64,000 nt of DNA from Cytobacillus oceanisediminis (GTDB lineage: Bacteria > Bacillota > Bacilli > Bacillales > Cytobacillaceae). This document shows positions 8,876 through 16,833 of this stretch, one piece after another (positions within the stretch are counted from its first letter, which is position 1; each line of letters begins with the position of its first letter). The position numbers were made by a program, and so were the translations under genes. The stretch lies in the NCBI RefSeq assembly GCF_003182355.1, contig NZ_QGTW01000011.1:1-64000 (forward strand). Direction: 5' to 3'. The notes below the pieces were generated by a model. The model was not told the origin of the DNA. It saw only the letters and a program-made list of their open reading frames with translations, and searched no databases.

Positions 8876-8910
8876 AAGAAGCTGCCGGATAATACACGGC
8901 AGCTTTCTTT
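8876..8910 (-). terminator. Terminator after dnaI
   Basis: GAAGCTGCCG and CGGCAGCTTTC form a 9-10 bp stem immediately after the dnaI stop. The following T-run is short, so some read-through into ytxC is likely. Confidence 0.7.
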
Positions 8911-8911
8911 G

Positions 8912-9841
8912 TTAAACTCTTCTATTAGGGCCTTCCACAAGAACAGGATCTGCAAGGTATTTGATCCGCTCCATAATTCTTCTGGCCTTCATTTTCTCTT
9001 CCTCACCGCGCTGGCTATAGGATAGATGATGCTCCAGCCCTTGGAAATCAAAGTTAGAGGTGAAAAAGGTAGGAAGGCTTTCCTGCATGCGAAATTGCAG
9101 AATGGGACCTAAAATTTCATCCCTTGTCCAGCTGGACATCGTTTCGGCACCGATATCATCAAACATTAAAACAGGCGCTTTTTTGATTGTTTCAATCTTG
9201 CTATTTAAAGTATGATCGCCGATTGAATTCTTTAGTTCCCTGAACAGCTCCGGGACATACACAATCATAGAGGATACTTTTTTGCTTGCCAGCTCATTGG
9301 CGATAGCCCCAAGCAAATAGGATTTGCCCACACCGAATTTACCGTAAAAATAAATCCCCTTTTTCTTGGAGCCCGGCTGGTAGTCCATGACGAATGAAGC
9401 AGCTTTGTCGACTGCAATAATACGATCATCATCATCATATACAGAGTCAAAAGTGGCATGAAGAATATCAGTTGGGACATACAGGCTCTCGATAAGCTTC
9501 TCATTTTTCCGCTTCTCGTCATGCATAACCTTGCGGGGGCACTTATCGTACTTTAAATCAATAGTTCCCCTTTGAATAACAAGTTCTGGATGATAGCCCT
9601 GCATAAAATTAACACAGCCCTCCAGGCTCGGGCATTTATTGCACTCCTTGCTTTGCTGTGTATACTCAAATAACTTCATCAGGCTTTTTTCAACCATTTC
9701 AGATATCACTTCGTCCTTATGGTCCCGTAAAAAAGCCTTTACCTCCGGATGATTCAGTGTTTGATTGCGCATCATTTCATACCTTTTTTGGAACCCTTCA
9801 TTGCCTGCAAGGCGTCTAAGTGTTTCATTGATTTTTTCCAT
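8912..9841 (-). CDS. dnaI: Primosomal protein DnaI, helicase loader ATPase
   Basis: DnaI is the AAA+ ATPase that, with DnaB and DnaD, loads the replicative helicase DnaC at the origin and at stalled forks. The 309-residue protein has an N-terminal helicase-binding region with zinc ligands (CNKCPSLEGC, then KCPRK). The C-terminal AAA+ domain has Walker A GKFGVGKSY (about 168), Walker B VLMFDDIGAE (about 228) and sensor TSNF. The ATG overlaps the dnaB stop as TGATG, with GGAGG upstream, so the genes are translationally coupled. A TTG one codon earlier is also possible. Confidence 0.96.
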   Translation of the reverse strand: MEKINETLRRLAGNEGFQKRYEMMRNQTLNHPEVKAFLRDHKDEVISEMVEKSLMKLFEYTQQSKECNKCPSLEGCVNFMQGYHPELVIQRGTIDLKYDKCPRKVMHDEKRKNEKLIESLYVPTDILHATFDSVYDDDDRIIAVDKAASFVMDYQPGSKKKGIYFYGKFGVGKSYLLGAIANELASKKVSSMIVYVPELFRELKNSIGDHTLNSKIETIKKAPVLMFDDIGAETMSSWTRDEILGPILQFRMQESLPTFFTSNFDFQGLEHHLSYSQRGEEEKMKARRIMERIKYLADPVLVEGPNRRV

Positions 9842-11277
9842 CAATCAGTCACCTCCTGTGATCGCAGTTTTTTCAGTTTTTCTTTTAGCTCTCTTTTTTT
9901 CATTTCAAGTTCATCCTGTTCCTTGCCGCTTTTTTGTGGCTGGGCCTCAGGCTTATTACTGCTTATTTCATTTTTATCATCAAACCAGTCAGGCAGCATC
10001 TCAGTCCTGATAGGCTGCTTTTTTGTCCCTTTTTTATTCGGTGTTTTCTTTCCTTCTGCCCAATCAAGATATTGCCGGTGCTCCTTTTTAGCTAAAAGCA
10101 TGGCCTCCTGAGGAGTTTTGATCTTCTTTCTGGCCCAGTGTCCCGCTATTTTTTCAACATAACCTTTAGTCAATTTCATATCTGTTTTAAGCATAACATA
10201 TTGAATTAGAACATTTATTACTCCTGGAAGAAGCTTTTGCTGGAACATTACATCCTCAATAATCTGCAAGTCGCTTTTAGATGGTTCTGCTCCTCCGGAT
10301 ATGTCTTTTAAAAGCTGTCTCGGAGAAGTAATTTCTAAATAACGGATCAATTCCTCTTCCTGCGTTTTAGGCTCTTTTTTATGAGTTTGGTGAATCGAAG
10401 GCTGTATCCGGTCTATAAGGGATGGCAGCTGATCCTGATTTTGAAATTGATACCAATCGCGTGCGGATTTTCTTAGCTCTTCAATATTAATCTCATTGTC
10501 TTCATTGACAGCACTGATCATTATATTTTTCATTTGAATCGGATCAATTCCATACAAAAAAGCAAGATTGCTGATTGATTCCTTTACTTTAGCTGTAAGG
10601 GCTTTTTTGGGAACAAGAGATTCATTTAGTCCTGCCTGAAGCAATTCAAAATTAAAGGCTTCATTGGAGATTTGGATTCCATCCTGTTCCTGTCTTCCCA
10701 CATACCCCTGCCCATCCGTTTCAGTCATGAGCTGCTCGATATCTTTGTCAACTTCAAAAGATCCGGGATGCCCTGATTCATATACATCTTGAAAAGCTTT
10801 AGTTACTTCAAGATACCCTGACTTCGGCTGCACCTTATGATCCGAAAAGAAGCGTTTCAGCCTCATGAATTGGTTTTTCCCCAATTTTTTATAGAGATAA
10901 ATATTTAGCATTCCATCAAGGAAAAATTGTTCAGGCGTTAGAGGAGGGAGCAGCTCATAAATAAATGAACGGGTATCATCTTCCTTGTTTACATAAACCT
11001 TCAAAAGCCCGATTCCCTCCAGCTTGAGGCGTGCTTCATAAATTTCCTTAAGCCCCATGCCCATAAAATTCATTAAGCTGTGGTGTGAATTGGAAGAAGA
11101 CCAAAGCCGGTTTTCCTCCAGCTCAGCCCAGAGGGTCATATATAGGCTGAAACAAGTTGAACCAATAAGAGGCTGGTACAACAGTGTTAGCACTTTTCGG
11201 TCATACTCATGCAAAAGCCCACTGGCGGCTACTGTATATCTGTCGATTGGAAGCATTTCTTGCCAATGCTGGGCCAT
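9841..11277 (-). CDS. dnaB: Replication initiation and membrane attachment protein DnaB
   Basis: DnaB of Bacillus is the helicase co-loader that brings the origin to the membrane and works with DnaI and DnaD. The protein of 478 residues has the DDBH1 region (VLTLLYQPLIGS near residue 30) and a DnaD-like C-terminal DDBH2 region (YIEKIAGHWARKKIKTPQEA near 390). The frame stays open upstream to a TTG at 11,406, but that extension reads into the tandem repeat array. MAQHWQEMLPIDRY, behind AAAAAGGTGA, is the proper start and matches the B. subtilis N-terminus. It is translationally coupled to dnaI. Confidence 0.94.
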   Translation of the reverse strand: MAQHWQEMLPIDRYTVAASGLLHEYDRKVLTLLYQPLIGSTCFSLYMTLWAELEENRLWSSSNSHHSLMNFMGMGLKEIYEARLKLEGIGLLKVYVNKEDDTRSFIYELLPPLTPEQFFLDGMLNIYLYKKLGKNQFMRLKRFFSDHKVQPKSGYLEVTKAFQDVYESGHPGSFEVDKDIEQLMTETDGQGYVGRQEQDGIQISNEAFNFELLQAGLNESLVPKKALTAKVKESISNLAFLYGIDPIQMKNIMISAVNEDNEINIEELRKSARDWYQFQNQDQLPSLIDRIQPSIHQTHKKEPKTQEEELIRYLEITSPRQLLKDISGGAEPSKSDLQIIEDVMFQQKLLPGVINVLIQYVMLKTDMKLTKGYVEKIAGHWARKKIKTPQEAMLLAKKEHRQYLDWAEGKKTPNKKGTKKQPIRTEMLPDWFDDKNEISSNKPEAQPQKSGKEQDELEMKKRELKEKLKKLRSQEVTD

Positions 11278-11384
11278 AGCGTTCACCTTTTTCCGTTCTA
11301 TTTTGTCTTGTTCGTCTGTGTCGTAAAGATGGATAACTGCCGTCTGCCGGTTTCTTGGCTTGGGTTGTTGAAGTACTACTGTAC

Positions 11385-12156
11385 GATTAACTACCTTTTC
11401 CCACAAGCCAGCTGGATTTTCGTCGTTATTCCGCTTAATTAACTACCATATTTCCTGAACCTAGCGGATTTTCGTCGTTATTTCGCTCGATTAACTACCT
11501 TTTCCCACAAACCAGCTGGGTTTTCGTCGTTATTCCGCTCGATTAACTACCTTTTCCCACAAACCAGCTGGGTTTTCGTCGTTATTCCGCTCGATTAACT
11601 ACCTTTTCCCACAAGCCAGCTGGGTTTTCGTCGTTATTCCGCTCGATTAACTACCTTTTCCCACAAATCAGCTGGACTTTCGTCGTTATTCCGCTTGATT
11701 AACTACCTTTTCCCACAAGCCAGCTGGATTTTCGTCGTTATTCCGCTTGATTAACTACCTTATTCCCTTAACCTAGCGGGTTTTCGTCGTTATTCCGCTC
11801 GATTAACTACCTTTTCCCACAAGCCAGCTGGGTTTTCGTCGTTATTCCGCTCGATTAACTACCTTTTCCCACAAATCAGCTGGACTTTCGTCGTTATTCC
11901 GCTTGATTAACTACCTTTTCCCACAAGCCAGCTGGATTTTCGTCGTTATTCCGCTTGATTAACTACCTTATTCCCTTAACCTAGCGGGTTTTCGTCGTTA
12001 TTCCGCTCGATTAACTACCTTTTCCCACAAGCCAGCTGGGTTTTCGTCGTTATTCCGCTCGATTAACTACCTTTTCCCACAAGCCAGCTGGGTTTTCGTC
12101 GTTATTCCGCTCGATTAACTACCTTTTCCTCTATCCCAGATGTTTTCGTCGTTTAA
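11385..12156. repeat. Tandem array of fifteen 52-bp units between nrdR and dnaB
   Basis: Units begin at 11385 and then every 52 bases (11437, 11489 ... 12113); each starts GATTAACTACCTT and ends TTTCGTCGTTATTCCGCT. The last unit is truncated. Eleven units carry TTTTCCCACAA followed by a variable GCCAGCTGG/ATCAGCTGG segment; units at 11437, 11749 and 11957 carry a variant CCTAGCGG segment. Units starting 11593-11749 are repeated exactly at 11801-11957, a 208-bp higher-order duplication. As 52 is not a multiple of three, no protein repeat is encoded. Confidence 0.98.
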
Positions 12157-12288
12157 TATAAAGTCTCAGTAAAAAATCCCTTGTCAGCACATATATCGCA
12201 AAAAAAGAGCCAAAGAAAATCCTTCAGCCCGTCATTCCTATTCAGCGAGAATCAGGGGTGACGATCGATCAATCTAAGCCCGATTCGA

Positions 12289-12750
12289 TTATGATTGTTC
12301 TTTTTTAATTAATTCTTTGAGTTCATCAATAAAAACGTTAATATCTTTGAATTGCCTGTATACAGAGGCGAAACGCACATATGCCACATCATCAACTTTG
12401 GCAAGCCTGTCCATGACCATTTCACCAATTTCATCACTTTTTATTTCAGAAACACCATTGCTTCGCAGCTCTTTTTCCACTTCAAAGGTAATTTCCTCAA
12501 GATCCTTGAGTGCAACCGGCCTTTTTTCACAGGCTTTAATAAGGCCGCGGAGAATTTTTTCACGGCTGAACTCTTCTCTAGTACCTTCTTTTTTAACTAC
12601 AATAAGAGGAATTTCCTCTACTTTTTCAAAAGTAGTGAACCTGTATCCGCACTTTTCACATTCCCTTCTGCGGCGGATAGACCTGCTATCATCGACAGGG
12701 CGTGAATCGAGAACGCGGGTATTATTGTTTTGGCATGAAGGGCATCTCAT
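12289..12750 (-). CDS. nrdR: Transcriptional repressor NrdR
   Basis: NrdR represses ribonucleotide reductase genes according to bound ATP/dATP. The 153-residue protein has the N-terminal zinc ribbon (MRCPSCQN ... [12 protein letters not shown]) and an ATP-cone domain (about 49-139, with [14 protein letters not shown]). In B. subtilis (ytcG) it also precedes dnaB. Here a large tandem repeat array separates the two, so co-transcription is uncertain. I see no NrdR box in front of this gene. Confidence 0.97.
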   Translation of the reverse strand: MRCPSCQNNNTRVLDSRPVDDSRSIRRRRECEKCGYRFTTFEKVEEIPLIVVKKEGTREEFSREKILRGLIKACEKRPVALKDLEEITFEVEKELRSNGVSEIKSDEIGEMVMDRLAKVDDVAYVRFASVYRQFKDINVFIDELKELIKKEQS

Positions 12751-12898
12751 ACAATCAGCTCCGAATCCTTTTTTATATTAAGAGGGCTACAGTAATTTGC
12801 CTGGTTTGGACAGGTATCCACTTTAGCACCTTGGGTTCTGTTCCGATTTTCTTTGTTACTCTTATCTTATAAAAAAGGGGGGGACAGTACAAGTACAA

Positions 12899-13303
12899 CT
12901 ATTTGTCTGCGTTTCTTGCAGCACCTAGAAAATCATGTTTTTTATTAAGCTTTTCATAAATTGAAAGCACTTCTCTCTTTAGGATAGGGTGTACACCAGA
13001 CACAGAGGATTGTTCTGTCGACATATTAATATCTACCGCAGTTTCAAATGGCTTAACTGTAACAACAGTTACAATAGCAAAAAAAGTTTTGTCTTTTTTT
13101 ATCTCTGCTGCAATCTCGCCATGTTCTTTTGAAATGCTGATAATACGCACATTCCGATCCGCTTTGAACAGCTCTTCAATAGATTGCATCATTTGGGCAA
13201 TGTTCGTTCTATAATATCTCGTTGCTAACTCAGGGTCGGAGTGATTTTCATGTGTTTCACACTGTTTTTTATAGCGATTGGCAAGTTGCCGGAAAATAGA
13301 CAT
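12899..13303 (-). CDS. Conserved hypothetical cytosolic protein
   Basis: I do not recognise a named family. The 134-residue soluble protein has a helical N-terminal half (RQLANRYKKQCETHENH, then NIAQMMQSIEELFK). A beta-rich C-terminal half follows (VRIISISKEHGEIAAEIK, FFAIVTVVTVKPFETAVDINM). It has no signal peptide or membrane segment. GGAGGAAAG precedes the ATG. It stands between speD and nrdR, a place conserved in several Bacillaceae as far as I recall, which supports a real gene but not a function. Confidence 0.75.
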   Translation of the reverse strand: MSIFRQLANRYKKQCETHENHSDPELATRYYRTNIAQMMQSIEELFKADRNVRIISISKEHGEIAAEIKKDKTFFAIVTVVTVKPFETAVDINMSTEQSSVSGVHPILKREVLSIYEKLNKKHDFLGAARNADK

Positions 13304-13403
13304 CCTCTTTCCTCCGTATATTTTATATGTATTCCTATTGTACTATTTTTTGCAAGGAAACCCTAATGGCGAAGCCCGGATTATCTTAACGTTTTTCTCA
13401 AAA

Positions 13404-13431
13404 TAAAAAGAGGTGTAATGTATACACCTCT
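13404..13431 (-). terminator. Terminator of speD
   Basis: AGAGGTGTA and TACACCTCT flank a five-base loop, followed by TTTTTATTTT on the minus strand, about 25 bases past the speD stop. Confidence 0.9.
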
Positions 13432-13456
13432 GGATTTGCCGATTATTATTCAGTTA

Positions 13457-13831
13457 TTAAAGTACTTGAGCTTGTTTAACTTGAACTGGACCCATACCGC
13501 GAGGAATCTCGATATTCTCACGCGTTTGAGCTCCTAACGATTCTGCAATAAAGTCTGCAGCGATGTTAGGGTCAAGATCTCCACACGTATATACATCAAT
13601 GCTGGCATAGCCATGCTCCGGGAAGCTGTGAATAGTTAAATGAGATTCAGAGATTATGACAACTCCGCTCACACCCTGCGGCGCAAATTTGTGGAATGCA
13701 ACCTCACGAATTTCAGCACCTGATTTTAATGCTGCATTTACGAATGTCTGCTCAATAAAATCCATATCATTTAACTTTTCAAAATCGCATCCCCAAAGTT
13801 CTGAGATAACGTGACGACCCATAGTTTCCAT
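13457..13831 (-). CDS. speD: S-adenosylmethionine decarboxylase proenzyme
   Basis: SpeD decarboxylates S-adenosylmethionine, giving the aminopropyl donor for spermidine. The 124-residue proenzyme is of the short bacterial type. It cleaves itself at the serine in [11 protein letters not shown] (about residue 62) to create the pyruvoyl cofactor; the catalytic Cys lies in [10 protein letters not shown]. The start may be the ATG at 13,831 or the TTG two codons earlier. In B. subtilis speD follows gapB. Here a gapB terminator, its own strong promoter and a 140-base leader precede it, pointing to separate control. Confidence 0.96.
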   Translation of the reverse strand: METMGRHVISELWGCDFEKLNDMDFIEQTFVNAALKSGAEIREVAFHKFAPQGVSGVVIISESHLTIHSFPEHGYASIDVYTCGDLDPNIAADFIAESLGAQTRENIEIPRGMGPVQVKQAQVL

Positions 13832-13837
13832 ATTCAA

Positions 13838-13981
13838 ATTTCCCCCTTTAAACTTTTATGAAGCTATTAATTAATGAATTTCCAGATTTATACTGGTCTA
13901 TAACTACCACGGGGGAAAGTTAGTCCAGAGAGGTCCTAACCCTTTAAGTAGCTACCGTACCAAAACTCGGAGAAGTTCACG
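13838..13981 (-). promoter_or_regulatory. Structured speD leader able to mask the ribosome binding site
   Basis: Between the promoter and the speD start lie about 143 transcribed bases. The RNA segment UUUCCCCC (13,918-13,911) is an exact 8-base complement of the ribosome binding region GGGGGAAA (13,846-13,839). Next to the masking segment is a competing hairpin, GUUAGGACC-UCUCU-GGACUAAC. Smaller hairpins are CUCG...CGAG and CCAG...CUGG. This looks like translational control, possibly by S-adenosylmethionine or polyamine, but I recognise no known riboswitch class. Confidence 0.55.
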
Positions 13982-13987
13982 AGGATT

Positions 13988-14016
13988 AGTATACTTCGTT
14001 TGTTTTCTTTTTGCAA
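13988..14016 (-). promoter_or_regulatory. Sigma-A promoter of speD
   Basis: TTGCAA (14,011-14,016) and TATACT (13,988-13,993) on the minus strand are 17 bases apart. It lies between the gapB terminator and the speD leader. Confidence 0.8.
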
Positions 14017-14111
14017 CACATTGTTCTACATTTTTTTTGCAAATTTATTATATGGGTTTGTCCTTCGGCTGTGCATGCAAATAATCCTTTTTGCCAGAAG
14101 TTTTCACCAAA

Positions 14112-14140
14112 CAAAATAGCCTGCCGGGGTGGGCAGGCAT
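14112..14140 (-). terminator. Terminator of gapB
   Basis: GCCTGCC and GGCAGGC enclose a six-base loop, followed on the minus strand by TATTTTGTTT. It lies about 40 bases after the gapB stop and separates gapB from speD. Confidence 0.8.
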
Positions 14141-14180
14141 AAAGGGTATGGGTATTTTTATTAAAAGAGATTGCTATTGT

Positions 14181-15212
14181 TTAGCCAACTTCTACAGCGG
14201 ATGTTTGGAAAAGCTCCTGGGCTACATATTTAGTTAAGTCGACAACGCGGCATGAATAGCCCCATTCATTATCATACCAAGCCAATACTTTCACTTTATT
14301 CGTACCGATTACCATTGTGGATAATCCGTCGATGATAGCAGAATGTTCATTTGTATTAAAATCGATTGAAACTAATGGTTCATCTGTGATATCAAGAATT
14401 CCATTCAGTGATCCTTGTGAAGCAGTTGCAAAAGCCGCATTAACTTCTTCAATTGTAACGTCGTTCTTAAGGTCAACAACTAAGTCAACTAAAGAAACGT
14501 TAGGAGTCGGAACACGAAGTGCCATGCCATGCAATTTGCCTTTTAAATGAGGCAGTACAAGCGACAAAGCTTTGGCTGCTCCTGTTGAAGTCGGGATGAT
14601 TGACTGTCCGCAGGCACGTGCACGGCGAAGATCTTTGTGCGGGTTATCAATATTCTTTTGGTCATTCGTATAAGCATGGACAGTTGTCATGAGCCCATTT
14701 TCAATGCCAAATTGCTCATCAAGAACTTTTGCAACCGGTGCAAGGCAGTTCGTTGTACATGAAGCATTTGAAATGACATCATGTTCCTTTATATTTAATG
14801 CGCTTTCATTTACGCCCATAACAATCGTAACATCTTCATTTTTTCCAGGTGCAGTAAGAATAACCTTTTTAGCTCCTGCTTCAAGGTGAAGACCAGCTTT
14901 ATCGCGTGAATTAAATTTGCCAGTTGCTTCTATAACAATATCGATATTCATTTCCTTCCAAGGAAGCTCCTCAGGATTGCGGTTGCTGACAAGCAGAACT
15001 CTTTTGCCGTTCACAACAATGGCATTGTCTTCTGGAACAACACTTCCATCGAATTGTCCATGGTTGGTATCATATTTAATTAAGTGCGCCAATGTTTCAG
15101 CAGGGTAGCTTGCATTTATGGCAACAACTTCAAGATTATCTTCCAGGATGGCTTTTCTAAAAACCATTCGTCCAATTCTTCCAAAACCATTAATCGCTAT
15201 TCTCGCCTTCAT
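14181..15212 (-). CDS. gapB: Gluconeogenic glyceraldehyde-3-phosphate dehydrogenase GapB
   Basis: GapB runs the glyceraldehyde-3-phosphate dehydrogenase step in the gluconeogenic direction, with a preference for NADP(H). The 343-residue protein has the Rossmann start (INGFGRIGR), the catalytic motif SNASCTTNCLAP (Cys near 153) and WYDNEWGYS near the end. Its closeness to B. subtilis GapB, the neighbouring speD and coaE, and two CcpN-type sites at the promoter separate it from glycolytic GapA. It is expected to be repressed when sugars are present. Confidence 0.95.
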   Translation of the reverse strand: MKARIAINGFGRIGRMVFRKAILEDNLEVVAINASYPAETLAHLIKYDTNHGQFDGSVVPEDNAIVVNGKRVLLVSNRNPEELPWKEMNIDIVIEATGKFNSRDKAGLHLEAGAKKVILTAPGKNEDVTIVMGVNESALNIKEHDVISNASCTTNCLAPVAKVLDEQFGIENGLMTTVHAYTNDQKNIDNPHKDLRRARACGQSIIPTSTGAAKALSLVLPHLKGKLHGMALRVPTPNVSLVDLVVDLKNDVTIEEVNAAFATASQGSLNGILDITDEPLVSIDFNTNEHSAIIDGLSTMVIGTNKVKVLAWYDNEWGYSCRVVDLTKYVAQELFQTSAVEVG

Positions 15213-15232
15213 GTTACGGCCCCTTCCGCATT

Positions 15233-15276
15233 AGTGTTATACTTTTATTACCCTAAGATGTAATTAGTATAACATA
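15233..15276 (-). promoter_or_regulatory. gapB promoter region with two CcpN-type operators
   Basis: On the minus strand TATGTTATACT (15,276-15,266) matches the CcpN consensus TRTGHYATAYW at every position and covers the -10 box TATACT. A second site on the plus strand, AGTGTTATACT (15,233-15,243), matches at 10 of 11. The pair lies in inverted orientation just upstream of gapB, as at the CcpN-repressed gapB promoter of B. subtilis. Confidence 0.72.
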
Positions 15277-15438
15277 TTAATAGTCGTTTGTGATGAATAA
15301 AATGCGGATTTTTAAATGTTTAACAATTCAGAAATATTTTAACTACATAAAGGCTTATAAATACCTAATTTCATAATAATTTTGCCTAAGAAAAGAAAAC
15401 ATTTCTTTTTATTTTGTCATACTAATTAGCTTTAAAAC

Positions 15439-15463
15439 AAAAAAAGAGCCTTTTCAGGCCCTT
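15439..15463 (-). terminator. Terminator of coaE
   Basis: On the minus strand AAGGGCCT, a GAAA loop and AGGCTCTT form an 8-bp stem with one wobble, followed by TTTTTTTG. The stem overlaps the coaE stop codon. Confidence 0.8.
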
Positions 15464-16061
15464 AAATAGCGTTCCAATTTTTTAAAATATCCCATAATTG
15501 TTTCTCAGTGTCTTCAATACTCCCGTTATTGTCGATAACAGCATCAGCCAGGGCCTTTTTATCTTTTAATGGCATCTGCGAGCGGATCCTCGCGCAGGCT
15601 TCCTCCCTTGAAAGCTGATTTCTGGCCATGAGCCTCCGCAGCTGCGTATCTTCATCTACATAAACTAATAAAGTCTTATCAGCCATAAATGTTAACTTAC
15701 TCTCAAATAACAGCGGAATATCAAGAATCACCAATTTTTCATCTTTGCTGATTGCTTTTTCTTTCTTGGCTATCATTCTTTTACGAACAGCCGGATGGAC
15801 AATACTATTTAATTTCAGCCGCTCCTTCTCATCATGAAAAATGATGGAGCCAAGTTTCCCGCGGTCTATTGAATCATCCTCAAGCAGTATACGATCCCCA
15901 AAGTGCCGGATAATTTCCCGGTAAGCTTCTTCTCCTTTTTCAACAGCTAATCTGGATTCCACATCTGCGTCAATTACAGTGATACCTTTTTCAATTAAGA
16001 TGGCTGAAACGGTGCTTTTACCGCTTGCAATACCACCTGTCAGTCCTATGGTTAATGACAT
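15462..16061 (-). CDS. coaE: Dephospho-CoA kinase
   Basis: CoaE phosphorylates the 3'-hydroxyl of dephospho-CoA, the last step of coenzyme A synthesis. The 199-residue P-loop kinase shows GLTGGIASGKST (about 6-17), the substrate-region motifs VIDADVESR and VHPAVRKRM, and LLFESKL in the core. It forms part of a run with ytaF and mutM (mutM-ytaF-coaE, read on the minus strand), conserved in B. subtilis. Confidence 0.97.
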   Translation of the reverse strand: MSLTIGLTGGIASGKSTVSAILIEKGITVIDADVESRLAVEKGEEAYREIIRHFGDRILLEDDSIDRGKLGSIIFHDEKERLKLNSIVHPAVRKRMIAKKEKAISKDEKLVILDIPLLFESKLTFMADKTLLVYVDEDTQLRRLMARNQLSREEACARIRSQMPLKDKKALADAVIDNNGSIEDTEKQLWDILKNWNAI

Positions 16062-16084
16062 AGCTTGTTCCTTTCAAGGTCTTT

Positions 16085-16720
16085 TTAAATTTTCCAGATG
16101 CCAATTACGATTAAAATAATGCCGGGAATAAATGAGAACTTATGGACCCATCCGCACTTGGAAAAAAGAGATCCAACCTGCATTCCCATAAACACAAACA
16201 AAGAGCTCATTAAGGCAACTGTCAAAGCCAAGTAATATGGCGAATATCCCAGCATGGCCGCACCGATTCCAGCTCCAAAGGCATCCAGGGATAAAGCAAG
16301 CCCCAGCATAAGCGCTTCAACACCAGTAATTGCACCAGATTTATCAAAATCGGCAGACATCGGCTTTTTCAGGATATTAATAACGAGGCCCAGTGATTTA
16401 ATTTCAAAATTTACAATTGTTTTTTCATGAGGCAAAACATCCTTAACCTTTTCAGGCCTGAAAAATTGATAAAGAACCCAGGCACCCAGAATGATAAGAA
16501 TGATTCCTCCCATACTTTCAGCAAAAGCCGGCGATAAAAAGGCCTCTATGAGATGGCCAATTGTCATCGCAGCCATTAGCGTAATTGCTGAACAGCAAGC
16601 GATTATGCTGATCGATTTAAATGGTATATTCATTTTTCTTAAACCATATGTTAAACCGACACTAAAACTGTCAAGACTGACAGCAAAAGCAAGTATTAAA
16701 AGCGAGAATGCATGCACCAT
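16085..16720 (-). CDS. ytaF: Sporulation membrane protein YtaF (MntP-related)
   Basis: A 211-residue integral membrane protein with six hydrophobic segments in two repeats. Each repeat carries the aspartate motif of the MntP/YtaF family (AVSLDSFSVGLTYG near residue 15; LALSLDAFGAGIGAAM near 142). MntP members export manganese, while YtaF is the sporulation-associated branch and its substrate is unknown. The start is MVHAFSLLI behind AAGGAGC; the frame is open upstream but that part has no ribosome binding site. A sigma-E-like promoter precedes it. Confidence 0.85.
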   Translation of the reverse strand: MVHAFSLLILAFAVSLDSFSVGLTYGLRKMNIPFKSISIIACCSAITLMAAMTIGHLIEAFLSPAFAESMGGIILIILGAWVLYQFFRPEKVKDVLPHEKTIVNFEIKSLGLVINILKKPMSADFDKSGAITGVEALMLGLALSLDAFGAGIGAAMLGYSPYYLALTVALMSSLFVFMGMQVGSLFSKCGWVHKFSFIPGIILIVIGIWKI

Positions 16721-16753
16721 TGAATAGAGCTCCTTCCTGTCAATCGCTACGAT

Positions 16754-16780
16754 AGTATATGGAAGAAGCCCATCCAATGT
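16754..16780 (-). promoter_or_regulatory. Candidate sigma-E promoter of ytaF
   Basis: On the minus strand ACATT (16,780-16,776) and CATATACT (16,761-16,754) are 14 bases apart, fitting the sporulation sigma-E pattern ATATT-N14-CATANNNT with one mismatch in the -35 box. Confidence 0.55.
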
Positions 16781-16785
16781 TATTA

Positions 16786-16806
16786 GAAAAGCGGACTGTG
16801 TCCGCC
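16786..16806 (-). terminator. Terminator after mutM
   Basis: GCGGAC-TGT-GTCCGC is a tight hairpin followed on the minus strand by TTTTC. It begins about 28 bases after the mutM stop. Confidence 0.65.
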
Positions 16807-16833
16807 ATTCTTGTGCATCAGTTTAATATTAGG

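Noticed and set aside
11385..12156. CRISPR array
   Set aside because: The period is an exact 52 bases, the units are nearly identical throughout with no unique spacers, and no cas genes are nearby. It is a plain tandem repeat.
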